Positions 36,349 to 45,903 of a stretch of DNA of 64,000 nucleotides are shown here, one piece after another (position 1 is the first letter of the stretch; every line of letters starts with the position of its first letter). The stretch is taken from contig JADJLP010000013.1 of NCBI GenBank assembly GCA_016710065.1, positions 1-64,000 on the forward strand, in the 5' to 3' direction. The position numbers and the translations under genes were made by a program. The notes below the pieces were generated by a model. That model was not told the origin of the DNA. It made no database searches and was given only the letters and a program-made list of their open reading frames with translations. The stretch is from Candidatus Ideonella esbjergensis. Lineage in GTDB: Bacteria > Pseudomonadota > Gammaproteobacteria > Burkholderiales > Burkholderiaceae_C.

Positions 36349-38235
36349 ATGGCAACAATCGATATCAAGGTGCCCGACATCGGCGACTTCGCCGAAGTGG
36401 CCATCATCGAAGTGCTGGTTCAACCCGGCGACACCATCAAGGCCGAGCAAAGCCTGATCACTGTGGAGTCCGACAAGGCCTCCATGGAGATTCCCTCCAG
36501 CCACGCGGGTGTGGTCAAAGAACTGCGCGTGAAGCTGGGCGACAAAGCCGCCAAGGGCTCCGTGGTGCTGACGCTGGAAGTGGAGGGCGCTGGCGTTGCA
36601 GCACCTGCCGCTGCACCTGCGCCAGCGCCCGCAGCTGCCCCAGTAACTTCAGAGCAAAAACAGGCCCCAGCGCTTACCGCACAAGCGCAAGCAGCTATCA
36701 ATCCAGTAGCGTCGAGTTTTGCAGGCACGGCCGATCTGGAGTGCGATCTGCTCGTGCTCGGCGGCGGCCCCGGCGGCTACAGCGCCGCCTTCCGCGCGGC
36801 CGACCTGGGCCTCAAGGTGGTGCTGGTCGAGCGCTACGCCCAGCTCGGCGGCGTGTGCCTGAACGTGGGCTGCATCCCCAGTAAGGCGCTGCTGCATGTG
36901 GCTGCGGTGATGGATGAGGTGAGCCACCTGTCGGCGGCTGGCATCGACTTTGGCGCGCCCACTGTCAATGTCGACACGCTGCGCGGCCACAAAGAGAAAG
37001 TCATCGGCAAACTCACCGGCGGCCTGGCCCAGATGGCCAAGATGCGCAAGGTGACCACGGTGCGCGGCTACGGCGCTTTCGTCGGTGCCAACCACCTTGA
37101 AGTGGAAGAAACCACCGGCACCGGCCAGGACAAAACCGGCACCAAGAAGGTCATCGCCTTCCAGAAAGCCATCATCGCCGCCGGCAGCCAGGCCGTGCGC
37201 CTGCCCTTCATGCCCGACGACCCGCGCGTGGTCGACTCCACCGGCGCCCTGGCGCTCCAGGGTGTTCCGAAGCGCATGCTCATCCTGGGCGGCGGCATCA
37301 TCGGCCTCGAAATGGGCACGGTGTATTCCACCCTGGGCGCGCGCCTGGACGTGGTCGAGATGATGGACGGCCTGATGCAGGGCGCCGACCGCGACCTGGT
37401 CAAAATCTGGCAAAAGATGAACGCCAAGCGCTTCGACAACATCATGCTCAAGACCAAGACGGTGGGCGCCAAGGCCACACCCGAAGGCATCGAGGTGACG
37501 TTTGCGCCAGCGGAAGAGGGCGGTACCGCCCCCGCGCCGCAGGTGTACGACCTGGTGCTGCAAGCCGTGGGCCGCACGCCCAACGGCAAGAAGGTCGCCG
37601 CTGAAAAAGCAGGCGTGGCCGTGACGGACCGCGGCTTCATCAACGTCGATATCCAGATGCGCACCAACGTGCCCCACATCTTCGCCATTGGCGACATCGT
37701 GGGCCAGCCCATGCTGGCGCACAAGGCGGTGCACGAGGCGCATGTCGCAGCCGAAGTGATTGCCGGTGAACTGCAGGGAAACAAGGAGCTGGCCAGCGCC
37801 GCCTTCAACGCCCGCGTGATCCCCAGCGTGGCCTACACCGACCCCGAAGTGGCATGGGTGGGCCTCACCGAAGACCAGGCCAAGGCGCAGGGCATCAAGG
37901 TCAAGAAGGGCCTGTTCCCCTGGACGGCCTCGGGCCGCGCCATTGCCAACGGCCGCGACGAAGGCGTGACCAAGCTGCTGTTCGACGACAGCCCCGAAGC
38001 AGGATCAGGAGACGGCCATGCTGGCCGGGGCCACGGCAAGATCTTGGGCGGCGGCATCGTGGGCACCCACGCAGGCGACATGATTGGCGAGATTGCCCTG
38101 GCCATCGAGATGGGCGCCGATGCGGTGGACATCGGCAAGACCATCCACCCCCACCCCACGCTGGGCGAGAGCATCGGCATGGCGGCGGAAGTGGCGCATG
38201 GCAGCTGCACGGATGTGCCGCCTGCGCGCAAGTAA
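36349..38235 (+). CDS. lpdA: Dihydrolipoyl dehydrogenase with N-terminal lipoyl domain
   Basis: A 628-residue E3 component of pyruvate dehydrogenase. A lipoyl domain (about residues 1-80; lipoyl-Lys in ESDKASMEIP) and an Ala/Pro linker precede the FAD-dependent disulfide oxidoreductase: LLVLGGGPGGYSAAFRAADL, redox pair GGVCLNVGCIPSK, second dinucleotide site LILGGGIIGLE, and the HPHPTLGES dimer-interface end. The lipoyl fusion is usual in betaproteobacteria. Two oddities: a Comamonadaceae repeat forms part of the linker (36650-36705), and about nine extra residues (GSGDGHAGR) interrupt the conserved DSPEA...GHGKILGGG segment at about 38001-38029. ATG 36349 is chosen; ATG 36343 is also possible. 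Confidence 0.9.
   Translation: MATIDIKVPDIGDFAEVAIIEVLVQPGDTIKAEQSLITVESDKASMEIPSSHAGVVKELRVKLGDKAAKGSVVLTLEVEGAGVAAPAAAPAPAPAAAPVTSEQKQAPALTAQAQAAINPVASSFAGTADLECDLLVLGGGPGGYSAAFRAADLGLKVVLVERYAQLGGVCLNVGCIPSKALLHVAAVMDEVSHLSAAGIDFGAPTVNVDTLRGHKEKVIGKLTGGLAQMAKMRKVTTVRGYGAFVGANHLEVEETTGTGQDKTGTKKVIAFQKAIIAAGSQAVRLPFMPDDPRVVDSTGALALQGVPKRMLILGGGIIGLEMGTVYSTLGARLDVVEMMDGLMQGADRDLVKIWQKMNAKRFDNIMLKTKTVGAKATPEGIEVTFAPAEEGGTAPAPQVYDLVLQAVGRTPNGKKVAAEKAGVAVTDRGFINVDIQMRTNVPHIFAIGDIVGQPMLAHKAVHEAHVAAEVIAGELQGNKELASAAFNARVIPSVAYTDPEVAWVGLTEDQAKAQGIKVKKGLFPWTASGRAIANGRDEGVTKLLFDDSPEAGSGDGHAGRGHGKILGGGIVGTHAGDMIGEIALAIEMGADAVDIGKTIHPHPTLGESIGMAAEVAHGSCTDVPPARK
36650..36705 (-). repeat. Comamonadaceae-type repeat embedded in the lpdA linker
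   Basis: On the minus strand it reads atagctgcttgcgc, a spacer, then gtaagcgctggggcc, the same layout as 15106-15165. In frame it encodes the linker QAPALTAQAQAAINP. The 14-base block atagctgcttgcgc is identical in both places. Confidence 0.6.
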
Positions 38236-38258
38236 GTCCGCAGCCAAGCTACCCTGCC

Positions 38259-38288
38259 AAGGCCCGAACTGGCGACGGTTCGGGCCTT
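38259..38288 (+). terminator. lpdA terminator
   Basis: Perfect 11-bp stem aaggcccgaac / gttcgggcctt with an 8-base loop, 24 bases after the lpdA stop. The duplicate is at 19047-19076. Confidence 0.8.
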
Positions 38289-38322
38289 GTGCTTTGCGTA
38301 CCCAAACAATCGCCGCAGAATA

Positions 38323-38338
38323 CTGTGCATTTGTACAG
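38323..38338. promoter_or_regulatory. LexA-type palindrome before IS91-like copy E
   Basis: ctgtgcatttgtacag, a perfect CTGT-N8-ACAG match ending five bases before ATG 38344. Confidence 0.55.
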
Positions 38339-38343
38339 TTTTC

Positions 38344-39343
38344 ATGTCAGCCACTTCCAAGCCCAAGCTCTACAACCCACGCCACCCCGAACGCACGCTG
38401 CTGTACCAAACGGTAGCCGAGCACTACGAGACCTGGCTAGAGTTGGCCAGCGCGGGTCAGTTCGACGGCCAGGGCGACCACCACACCCCCAAGCCCTTCG
38501 TGCGCAAAGCGTTTGCCAAGTATCTTGAGTGCGGCATCTTTGCCCATGGCTTTGCCCGCGCTCGCTGCGGCGACTGTGGGCACGACTACTTTGTAGCCTT
38601 CTCCTGCAAAGGCCGGGGAGTCTGCCCCTCGTGCACCACGCGGCGGATGGTGGAGACGGCGGCACACCTGAGCGACCACGTTTTCCCCCGCCTGCCGGTG
38701 CGCCAGTGGGTGCTCTCCGTGCCCAAGAGGTTGCGGTACTTCATGCAACGCGACGGAGCGGTGCTGAGCATGGTGCTGCGCATCTTTCTGCGGGTGATCG
38801 CACAAACTCTGCAGACCCACAGCCCCGGTGCGGCCCATATGGACAAGGCAGGCCTGCACATCGGTGCCATCGCCTTCATTCACCGATTCGGCTCCAGCCT
38901 CAATGAACACGTCCACTTCCACGTTTGTGTGGTGGACGGGGTGTTTGAGGAAGTGGAGGGCGAGGGCGATGCTGATGCGACCCCTCGAATCTCATCGCCG
39001 GGTGTCATCTTTCACGCGGCCACCGGCATCGATGCGGCTACCGTGGCCCCAGTGCAGACCACACTGCAAAAACGCATCCTGCGCGCCTTCGTTGCTCGGG
39101 GCCTGCTGGAGAACTGTGACGCCAAAGACATGCTGGGCTACAAACACAGCGGCTTCTCGGTGGACGCCGGTGTCTGCATCGAAGCCCACGACCGCGCTGC
39201 GCTGGAGCGGCTGCTGCGCTATTGCGCGCGTCCACCGTTTTCCATGGAGCGCCTACGCAAAGAGGGAAGCAAACTGGTGTACCGCTGTGCCAAACAGCGC
39301 AGCGAGCCCACCAGTGACAAGCGTGGTGCCAAGGCAGATGAGC
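38344..39343 (+). pseudogene. IS91-like transposase of copy E, 3'-truncated
   Basis: Reads in frame from MSATSKPKLYNPRHPERTL through the zinc finger, HUH motif EHVHFHVCVVDGVFE and Tyr region RLLRYCARPPFSMERL for about 333 codons. It is then cut at about 39343 (after AKADE), where element F begins. Unlike B, C and D it shows no frameshift in the part that remains. The last about 185 residues and the element's right end are gone. It lies directly downstream of lpdA and its terminator, and is the source context of the lpdA piece beside copy B. Confidence 0.85.
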
Positions 39344-41395
39344 GCATAGGAATTTCAAACGGTCTGGTCTGTGAAAAGCCTGGAAAGCCCGACTCAGCCC
39401 TGGGTGGGCAGCCGATGCCTGCCTGGATGGCTTGGAACTGGCGCCTGGGCCGTTGCCTTGTCTGGATTCGGCCCGCCCTGACGGCTCGCCTCGCGCTCGT
39501 TGGGCCTTGATCTCGGGGTTGACCCTGTGTTTTCCGCCATCCAGTCCGCACGCGGGCGCAGCGCCACCGGCCACTGGCGCCAGGCTGCGCAGCCCTTTGT
39601 GATGTGTACGGTGTCCGGGACGGTCGACGCGGCTCAGGCGGCTTCAGTCTTGCCGCGCCTCGCGCGCTCGGCCTCTGGGCGGCGGCTGCGGATCCAGTCC
39701 CAGGTGGGTCAGGATCTTCTCGATCACCGGTCGCTCCAGGATGGCCGCGATGATCTTGAGCTCCCCGGCGCCGCAGTTGGGGCAGTGCTGCATGTCGATG
39801 TCGAACACGCGCTTGAGTAGCCGCGCCCAAGCAATTCGGTGCGGTCGGTCCGGCCGGTCCGGGTTAGTCTCGGTCTGGACCACGCATTCGCTGGCGGCAA
39901 CGGCTGCGGTGGCCCGTTCCTCCACCTCGGGCCCTTGCGGCACCACCAGGGACCGCAGCTTGGCGTTGGGCGCCAGCACGCCGTGGAACCTGATGAGATG
40001 CAGACGCGGCCGGGGAACCAGCGCCGCAAGCCGCTGCATGAACTCCAGCGGGCTCAAGACCAGATGCGTCGTGCCGTCGCGCCACGGTGTCTTCAGCTTC
40101 AGCTCGACCTGCCCGGCGGCATTGACCTGCACCCGTTCGTCGGAAAGCGCCGGCCGGGTGATGTAGCGGCACAGCTGCTCCAGCCGCTTGCGGTCATGGG
40201 CTTCGACCCGCACCGCGGCGTGCAGGCTGAATCCGTCGATGTCGGCGCACAGCGGCTGGCGGGCCGAGTCCTCGCGCGGCATCGCGCCTCTCAGGGTCAG
40301 CACCTTCTGCCCGGCGCGCGGCCCGAAGGCGATTCGGTAGGTGATGGCCGCGGCCTGCAGCGGCCGCAGCGTGCGCGCCTCCTCGCCGTCGGCATCCGGC
40401 TCGGCCAGGTAGGTCTGGCCCATGTCTTCGACCAGCACGCCCCGGCGCGTGAGCATCTTCATCAGCCGGGCGATGACGGTCTGCAGCAGCGCGTGCAATT
40501 CGTCGTCGGTGGGCGCATCCGCCTCAATGAAGGCCGGCGAACCATCGGCGTCGCAGCAGTACACCCCGTCCAGTACCAGACAGTGCAGGTGGATGTTGAG
40601 GTTGGCGGCCGAGCCAAAGCGCTGGATCAGCGTGACGGCGCCGCCGTGACCTTCGTCAGCCTTGAGCCCCGCCTGCCGCAGCAGATGTCGCGTGACCACG
40701 CGCTGCACCACCTGCAGCACCGGCGTGACCAGTTCCGGCTGCGCGGCCAGCAGCACGCGCAGCGGGATCGGCAGCGACAGCACCCATTGCCGCACCGGCA
40801 CGTGCGGGATGACGTGGTCGACCAGGTGCGCAGCGGTCTGCGACATGCGCCGGGCGCCGCAAGAGGGGCAGAATCCCCGGCGCTTGCAGCTGAAGGCCAG
40901 CAGCTTGTCGTGGCCGCACTCGCCGCAGCGTAGCCGCAAGAATCCATGCGCCAGGATGCCGCACTCGAGGAAGGCGTCGAACTCGTCCTTGATGAACCGC
41001 GGCAACTCGGCGTCCGTGCTGGCCTCGGTGTGGGCGATGAAGCTGGCCGCATGCTCCTGGACCAGGCGGTACAGCGTGGTCTGCTCCGGTCGGTGGCGTT
41101 CGTAGTGGAGCCGGCTGGCCAAGCCGGGTAAGGAACCGGGCTGGCGGGCGGCGTGCACGGCATGCAGAGGACTCGATGGGGACCTCTACCGTCCCAGCAT
41201 CGCCCTGCACTCGCCATCGCCCTTCGGTCGGGCTTGTGGGTGCAAGAAGATGGCCCTCCACCGGGTGCAGCCGGTTGGGGTGGGCCAGCCCCGGCGGGAG
41301 TCCGTCGTTCACCTTAGTGCCGATATCCCCGTGCTTTTGAGGTCGTTCCTGGCCGACGCCATCGTCACATCGCTTCAGGATCCACGCTCCCCCTG
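39344..41395 (-). mobile_element. IS91-family element F (ISCR-like), intact transposase
   Basis: A single intact transposase gene on the minus strand flanked by about 300 bases of downstream and about 235 bases of upstream non-coding DNA. The left edge is set by the break in copy E, the right edge by the start of traG homology. No terminal inverted repeats or target duplication were seen, as expected for the family. Confidence 0.75.
39644..41158 (-). CDS. IS91-family transposase of element F
   Basis: A 504-residue rolling-circle transposase. The N-terminal zinc finger is CGECGHDKLLAFSCKRRGFC, the HUH motif LNIHLHCLVLDGVY, the single catalytic-Tyr segment EQLCRYITRPALSDERV, and the C-terminal pair CPNCGAGELKIIAAI. 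A single Tyr and the overall layout place it nearer ISCR-like than classical two-Tyr IS91. It is only distantly related to copies A-E, although the domain order is the same. It is the only intact IS91-type gene in the window and so the best candidate driver of recent rearrangement. Confidence 0.9.
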   Translation of the reverse strand: MHAARQPGSLPGLASRLHYERHRPEQTTLYRLVQEHAASFIAHTEASTDAELPRFIKDEFDAFLECGILAHGFLRLRCGECGHDKLLAFSCKRRGFCPSCGARRMSQTAAHLVDHVIPHVPVRQWVLSLPIPLRVLLAAQPELVTPVLQVVQRVVTRHLLRQAGLKADEGHGGAVTLIQRFGSAANLNIHLHCLVLDGVYCCDADGSPAFIEADAPTDDELHALLQTVIARLMKMLTRRGVLVEDMGQTYLAEPDADGEEARTLRPLQAAAITYRIAFGPRAGQKVLTLRGAMPREDSARQPLCADIDGFSLHAAVRVEAHDRKRLEQLCRYITRPALSDERVQVNAAGQVELKLKTPWRDGTTHLVLSPLEFMQRLAALVPRPRLHLIRFHGVLAPNAKLRSLVVPQGPEVEERATAAVAASECVVQTETNPDRPDRPHRIAWARLLKRVFDIDMQHCPNCGAGELKIIAAILERPVIEKILTHLGLDPQPPPRGRAREARQD

Positions 41396-41396
41396 G

Positions 41397-43377
41397 AGCG
41401 ACGCATGTGGGAGATCTACGCCTACCAGAACGCCGACAGCCTGTTCGGCATCTTCAACGCTGCGGCAACCATCCACGGCTCTGGCGACTACATGGCGGCG
41501 GTCGCCGCCGTGGCCTTCTGCGGGTTCATCGCGGCGCTGGTGGCCTACGCCTTCGCGCCCGAGAAGCTGCAGGGCTGGAAGTGGCTGGCCACCGTGCTGC
41601 TGGTGTTCTCCGTCCTCATCGTGCCGCGGGTGACCGTGGGCGTCGTCGACAAGACCGGCGGATCCGCCGTGAAGGTGGTGGCCAACGTCCCGTTCGGCGT
41701 GGCCTTTCTCGGCAGTGTCACCAGTACGGTCGGGCACACGCTCACGGGCCTGTTCGAGACGGCCTTCCAGGTCATCCCCGGGTGTCGGCGCCCTTCCGAG
41801 CGAACTGAGCTACGAGAAGAACGGCCTGATGTTCGGCAACCGCCTCATCCGGGAGACAGGCGGCGTCGCCTTCCAGGATCCGAACTTCCGCACGGATCTG
41901 GTCAACTTCATCCACAACTGCACGATGTACGACCTGATCGACGGCACGGTCGATCCGGGCACGTTCTCGAGCTCGGACGACGTGTGGGCGCTGATGGCAT
42001 CGCCCAACCCGGCCCGCTTCACGACCCTGACCAGCGCCGGCGGCTCGATCACCGTCGACACCTGCCCGAATGGATACACGAACCTCAACGGCCGGCTTCC
42101 CGCGCAGCTGACCCGCATCCAGGGCAAGCTCGCCTTCCAGCTGAACCCGACGCTGCCGGCTGCGGCCGCCAACGCCGCCATCGCCGGGCAGATCCAGCAG
42201 GCCTACCTGAAGAACAGCATCGCGACCGCGGCCGCGACGGCGGCCGACCTGATCCGCCAGAACGCAGTGCTCAATGCGATCAACGACACCAGCAACATCA
42301 TCGGTCAGAAGGTGAACGACCCGGCGGCCATGGTGCTGGCCGTCGGACGGGCGCAGTCCGTGGCGCAGCAGAACGCGGCCTGGCTGAACGCCGGCAAGGT
42401 CGCCGAGCAGGCGCTGCCCGTGTTCCGCAACGTGATCGAGGCCATCACCTACGCGCTGTTCCCCCTGCTCGTCCTGCTGATGCTGCTGACCAGCGGGCGC
42501 GAGACCATGCTGGCCTTCAAGGGCTATGCCGCTGTGCTGATCTGGATCCAGCTCTGGCCGCCGCTGTATGCCGTGCTCAGCTACATGGCATCGATCTACG
42601 CCGCCTACGACCTCGGGGCGGCGGCTGACCTGGGCAGCGGCGCCAAGGCTCTGTCGCTGCAGACTGCATCGACGATCTACTCGCGGGCGATCTCCGGCGA
42701 GGCCGTGGTCGGCTACCTGGCCATCAGCATCCCTTTCATCGCCTGGGCGGCGCTCAAGCGGATGGAGACCTTCGGCACCGCGCTGGTGGGCGGTCTCTCG
42801 GGCCTTCAGTCGATGGTGGCCGGCGCCACGGCAGGTGCCGCCGCGGGCAATCTGAGCATGGGCAATGTCTCGATGGACCAGATCCGCCTTGCGCCGAACC
42901 GGACGTCCGCGTTCATGAGCAACTGGCAGAACGACATCAGCGGCAACACCTTCTCTTCGAACATGCTGACCGGCCGGACCGCGGTGAGCCTGCTGCGCAA
43001 CCAGGGCTACGCGTCCCGGGTTGTCTCGATGCGCGTGAGCGAACAGGACGTGCAGGACGCCAGCCGCCAGGTCGACGCAGCCCGCAGCGAGGCGGTCGCC
43101 GCCAGCACCGAACGTTCGGCGGTGCTGTCCGAGGCATTCACCAAGGGCTTGGCAAAGCTGAAGTCATCGCGGAGCAGCACGGGGGCGACGTCCAGCAGCT
43201 TCGAGCAGTTGGGGCAAACCATTGATCGGCTGGATCAGATCTCCCGAAGCGTTTCCGAGTCCACTGGGCTGACACAGTCTCAGGTTGCTCGCATTGCGCT
43301 TGGCGTTACAGGTCATGCTGGATTCAATGCGCGGTTCGTTGGCGCCCAACTGAACGCGAGTGCAGACAAGACCTACC
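41397..43377 (+). repeat. Long direct repeat, right copy (traG)
   Basis: Partner of 10386-12367. Homology to the left copy ends within the codons after ADKTY. Confidence 0.9.
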
Positions 43378-44180
43378 TGTCCGGACTGAGTGCCGACGAG
43401 CGGAAGGTGCTTGGTGCGCTCACTTCCGAGCAGGCCTCGGAGTTCAAGCAGTTCGGCGATCGCGTGTCGCGCGACAGTTCCGTCGCGAGCCTTGTAGCCA
43501 CCGATGCTCGCGAAGCACGCGAACTGTCGTCGAGGATCGCCACCACAACCGCGCGCTCCGCCCGCGCAGATGCTTCCCTTGCCGACCGCACCGCGTTCTC
43601 TGAGCGGCTTGCCGTGGCCAGGGAGAGAGGCGATTCGATTTCAATCGACATTGCGCAGGATCCCTACAACCTGGCGATGTTCACTCGGTACGCTGAACAG
43701 TACGGTGGTACAAGCGCGTCCGCTCAACAACTGCTGAGCGCTGAACTTGCCCGACAGGCGCTGGCTCCAACCCGAAACTTCAGCGACGGCACTGGCATGC
43801 CGTCATCCTTCGACGACGTCCGCCATCTGTACACGACCAACAGTGGTGACCCGCGCCTCACGCCGGACATTGACGCTACATATCGAAGAGCGACGGGCGC
43901 GGTTCGTCAGGCTCCTCTTCCAGTCGCTCCACCGGGACAACCTGCGCCCGAACCAAGCGACGCTCGCCAGCAGATTCAGACGTCGTCGGACGACCTCCGT
44001 GGCCGGGCTGCTGCTCGACGGCAAGAGTTCGATGACGAGCGGAGCCCCGGGCGCGCCGACGACGGCACGATTTCCCCACGGCAGTCGCTGTTCAAAGGCA
44101 CCGCAAGGCAAGTGGCCCGGGACGCAGCCGAGACCTTCCAAGATGCCAAAGACGCGGTGAAGGGGATCATCAAGAGGTAG
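41405..44180 (+). pseudogene. traG: TraG, copy 2, full length but frameshifted
   Basis: Begins MWEIYAYQNADSLFGIFN like copy 1. A +1 insertion at about 41775 (ccccggg-tgtcgg where copy 1 has ccgggcgtcgg) shifts the frame after about 124 codons. From there the correct frame is open to 44180, including the C-terminal region missing in copy 1 (ADKTYLSGLSADERKVLGAL to AVKGIIKR). Corrected length is 924 residues, near the 938 of F TraG. It has element F directly upstream instead of traH, so it also lacks its operon promoter. It is followed by the ICE integrase region, so its 3' part is the resident one. Confidence 0.87.
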
Positions 44181-44501
44181 TCAATCGGGCTCGCGCGATG
44201 GCGGGTCCCCTTCAGGGGGCTTCATGAAGGGCGGGTGTCCCTTGTCGCGCCAATAGTTGGCCGCGAGGTCCTCGGAAGTCACGCCGGAACCTGGAATGGG
44301 ATTGCCTGTGAGCGATCGAGACACCTGCCCCCGCCCAATCTTGAGCAGCGCACCGCCCACTGCAGCCCCCACGAGGGCGCCGACCGCTGCGAGGACAAGC
44401 CGCGTGGCCAAAGCTTCGTCCTGCCCTATCGCCCACCCGGCCAGGGCACCCGCAAGGACAAGCACCAAGAAGGCCAGCATTCGCATTTGAAGTGAGGTCA
44501 A
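44181..44501 (-). CDS. Small predicted membrane protein of the ICE
   Basis: A 106-residue protein with two hydrophobic helices (MLAFLVLVLAGALAGWAIG and LVLAAVGALVGAAVGGAL) and a polar Pro-rich tail. No family recognised. It is convergent with traG copy 2, with stops abutting, and lies between traG and int. Neighbours of this kind in F-type systems sometimes encode entry-exclusion proteins, but nothing in the sequence proves that. Confidence 0.55.
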   Translation of the reverse strand: MTSLQMRMLAFLVLVLAGALAGWAIGQDEALATRLVLAAVGALVGAAVGGALLKIGRGQVSRSLTGNPIPGSGVTSEDLAANYWRDKGHPPFMKPPEGDPPSREPD

Positions 44502-44628
44502 CTCAAGCTCACGGAAAACAGTGTCCTAGCCTTCGAGCTTCACGCTGTTGCAGCCTGTGTCCGAAACGACCTTTGAGGGCCAACACCTGAGCCGTCTCTG
44601 GTCGGTCCAAAGGGAGCCTACACAAACA

Positions 44629-45903
44629 TCAGACTTCCGTGGTGCTCTCCCGCGTGGGCTCGCAGGGCACAGCGGGACGCCGCCCCGGAGTGCGCCAGTT
44701 CTTCAAGGAATCCAGGTAGTCGGCCCAGGCGCTCATCATGTCGCGCCGCTGTTCGATGAACTCCGCCCTGTCGTAGGCAGCGCCCAGCGGGCCGGACTTC
44801 CCATGTGCCAGCTGGGCCTCGATCACGTCCGGCGCCACGTTGAGCCGCTCCACCATCACGGTACGGGCCATCGCCCGGAATCCATGGGGAGTCATCGTCT
44901 CGTTGTCGAAGCCTAGCCGGCGCAGGGCAACGCGGACCGTGTTTTCGCTCATTGGCCGCTTGGCACTGATCAGGGACGGAAACACGTATTGCCCTCGGCC
45001 GGTCAGCGGCATCAGGTCCTTCAGAGCGTCTACAGCCTGGGTGGCGAGCGGAACCAAATGCGGCCTTCCGTTGATCTTCTCCCGCTTTGTCCGCTTCATC
45101 TTGGCGGAGGGTATCGCCCACATCCTTGCCTCGAGATCCAGCTCGGCCCACTCCATCTGCCGGATGTTCCCTGGACGCTGGAAGAGCAGTGCCGACAGAA
45201 GCAGTGCCGCCCGGGTGACGGGGTGACCGTGGTAGCCGTCGATCGCGCGCATCAAGTCGCCGACCTGATCCGGTTCGACGATCGCCGAGACGTGCCTCGT
45301 CAGCACCGGCTTCAGTGCGCCGCGCAGATCCGAAGCGGGGCTGCGCTCACAACGTCCGGTCGCGACGCCGTATCGAAACACTTGCCCGCAGGCTTCCAGC
45401 AGAGAGTGAGGCAGTTCGCGCGTGCCACGTGCCTCGACGCGCCGCAGCGTCTGCAGCAGCATCGGTGCGCCGATCTGGGAAAGCGGAAGCTTGCCCAGCC
45501 AGGGGAAGATGTCCTTCTCGAGGCGCTCCATCCAGCGCTTGGCGTAGTGATCGCTCCAGCCCACCTTCTTGGTCGCGTGGAACTCGCGCGCGGTCACCTC
45601 GAAGCTGGCGTTGGCGTCGAACCGGGAACTGAGGCGATCGACCTGCCTTGCGAGTACCGGGTCGGTGCCTGATTGGTGTTGCTTCCGCGCATCGTCTCGA
45701 GCGGCGCGAGCATCCTTGAGGCTGACCTCAGGGTAGCAACCCAAGGAGAGGCGCTTCTCTTTGCCGTCGAAGTAGTACTTCCAGAACCAGCGCTTGGACC
45801 CGGCGCCAGCAACTTCGAGGTAGAGACCACCTGAATCGGTCACGCGTGCGCGGGCTTTGCCCTCTGGGCAGGACGCGTTCTTGCACTGCTTGTCGGTGAG
45901 CAT
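44629..45903 (-). CDS. int: ICE/prophage tyrosine integrase
   Basis: A 424-residue P4-type integrase. The N-terminal arm-binding domain (about residues 1-85; SGGLYLEVAGAGSKRWFWKY) is followed by a SAM-like core domain and a catalytic domain with Arg in FQRPGNIRQMEW, the H-x-x-R box PHGFRAMARTVM, and the final His/Tyr in AHGKSGPLGAAYDR. ATG 45903 (MLTDKQCK) is the family's usual start; an upstream ATG adds six residues. It points away from a tRNA-His gene 173 bases upstream, which is the probable attachment site. Its frame is intact, so it could still excise DNA if the far attachment site exists. Confidence 0.92.
   Translation of the reverse strand: MLTDKQCKNASCPEGKARARVTDSGGLYLEVAGAGSKRWFWKYYFDGKEKRLSLGCYPEVSLKDARAARDDARKQHQSGTDPVLARQVDRLSSRFDANASFEVTAREFHATKKVGWSDHYAKRWMERLEKDIFPWLGKLPLSQIGAPMLLQTLRRVEARGTRELPHSLLEACGQVFRYGVATGRCERSPASDLRGALKPVLTRHVSAIVEPDQVGDLMRAIDGYHGHPVTRAALLLSALLFQRPGNIRQMEWAELDLEARMWAIPSAKMKRTKREKINGRPHLVPLATQAVDALKDLMPLTGRGQYVFPSLISAKRPMSENTVRVALRRLGFDNETMTPHGFRAMARTVMVERLNVAPDVIEAQLAHGKSGPLGAAYDRAEFIEQRRDMMSAWADYLDSLKNWRTPGRRPAVPCEPTRESTTEV

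Noticed and set aside
12422..41395. Composite transposon bounded by two IS copies
   Set aside because: The 29-kb insert is bounded by traG repeats, not by like IS copies; the IS91-like elements lie inside in various states.
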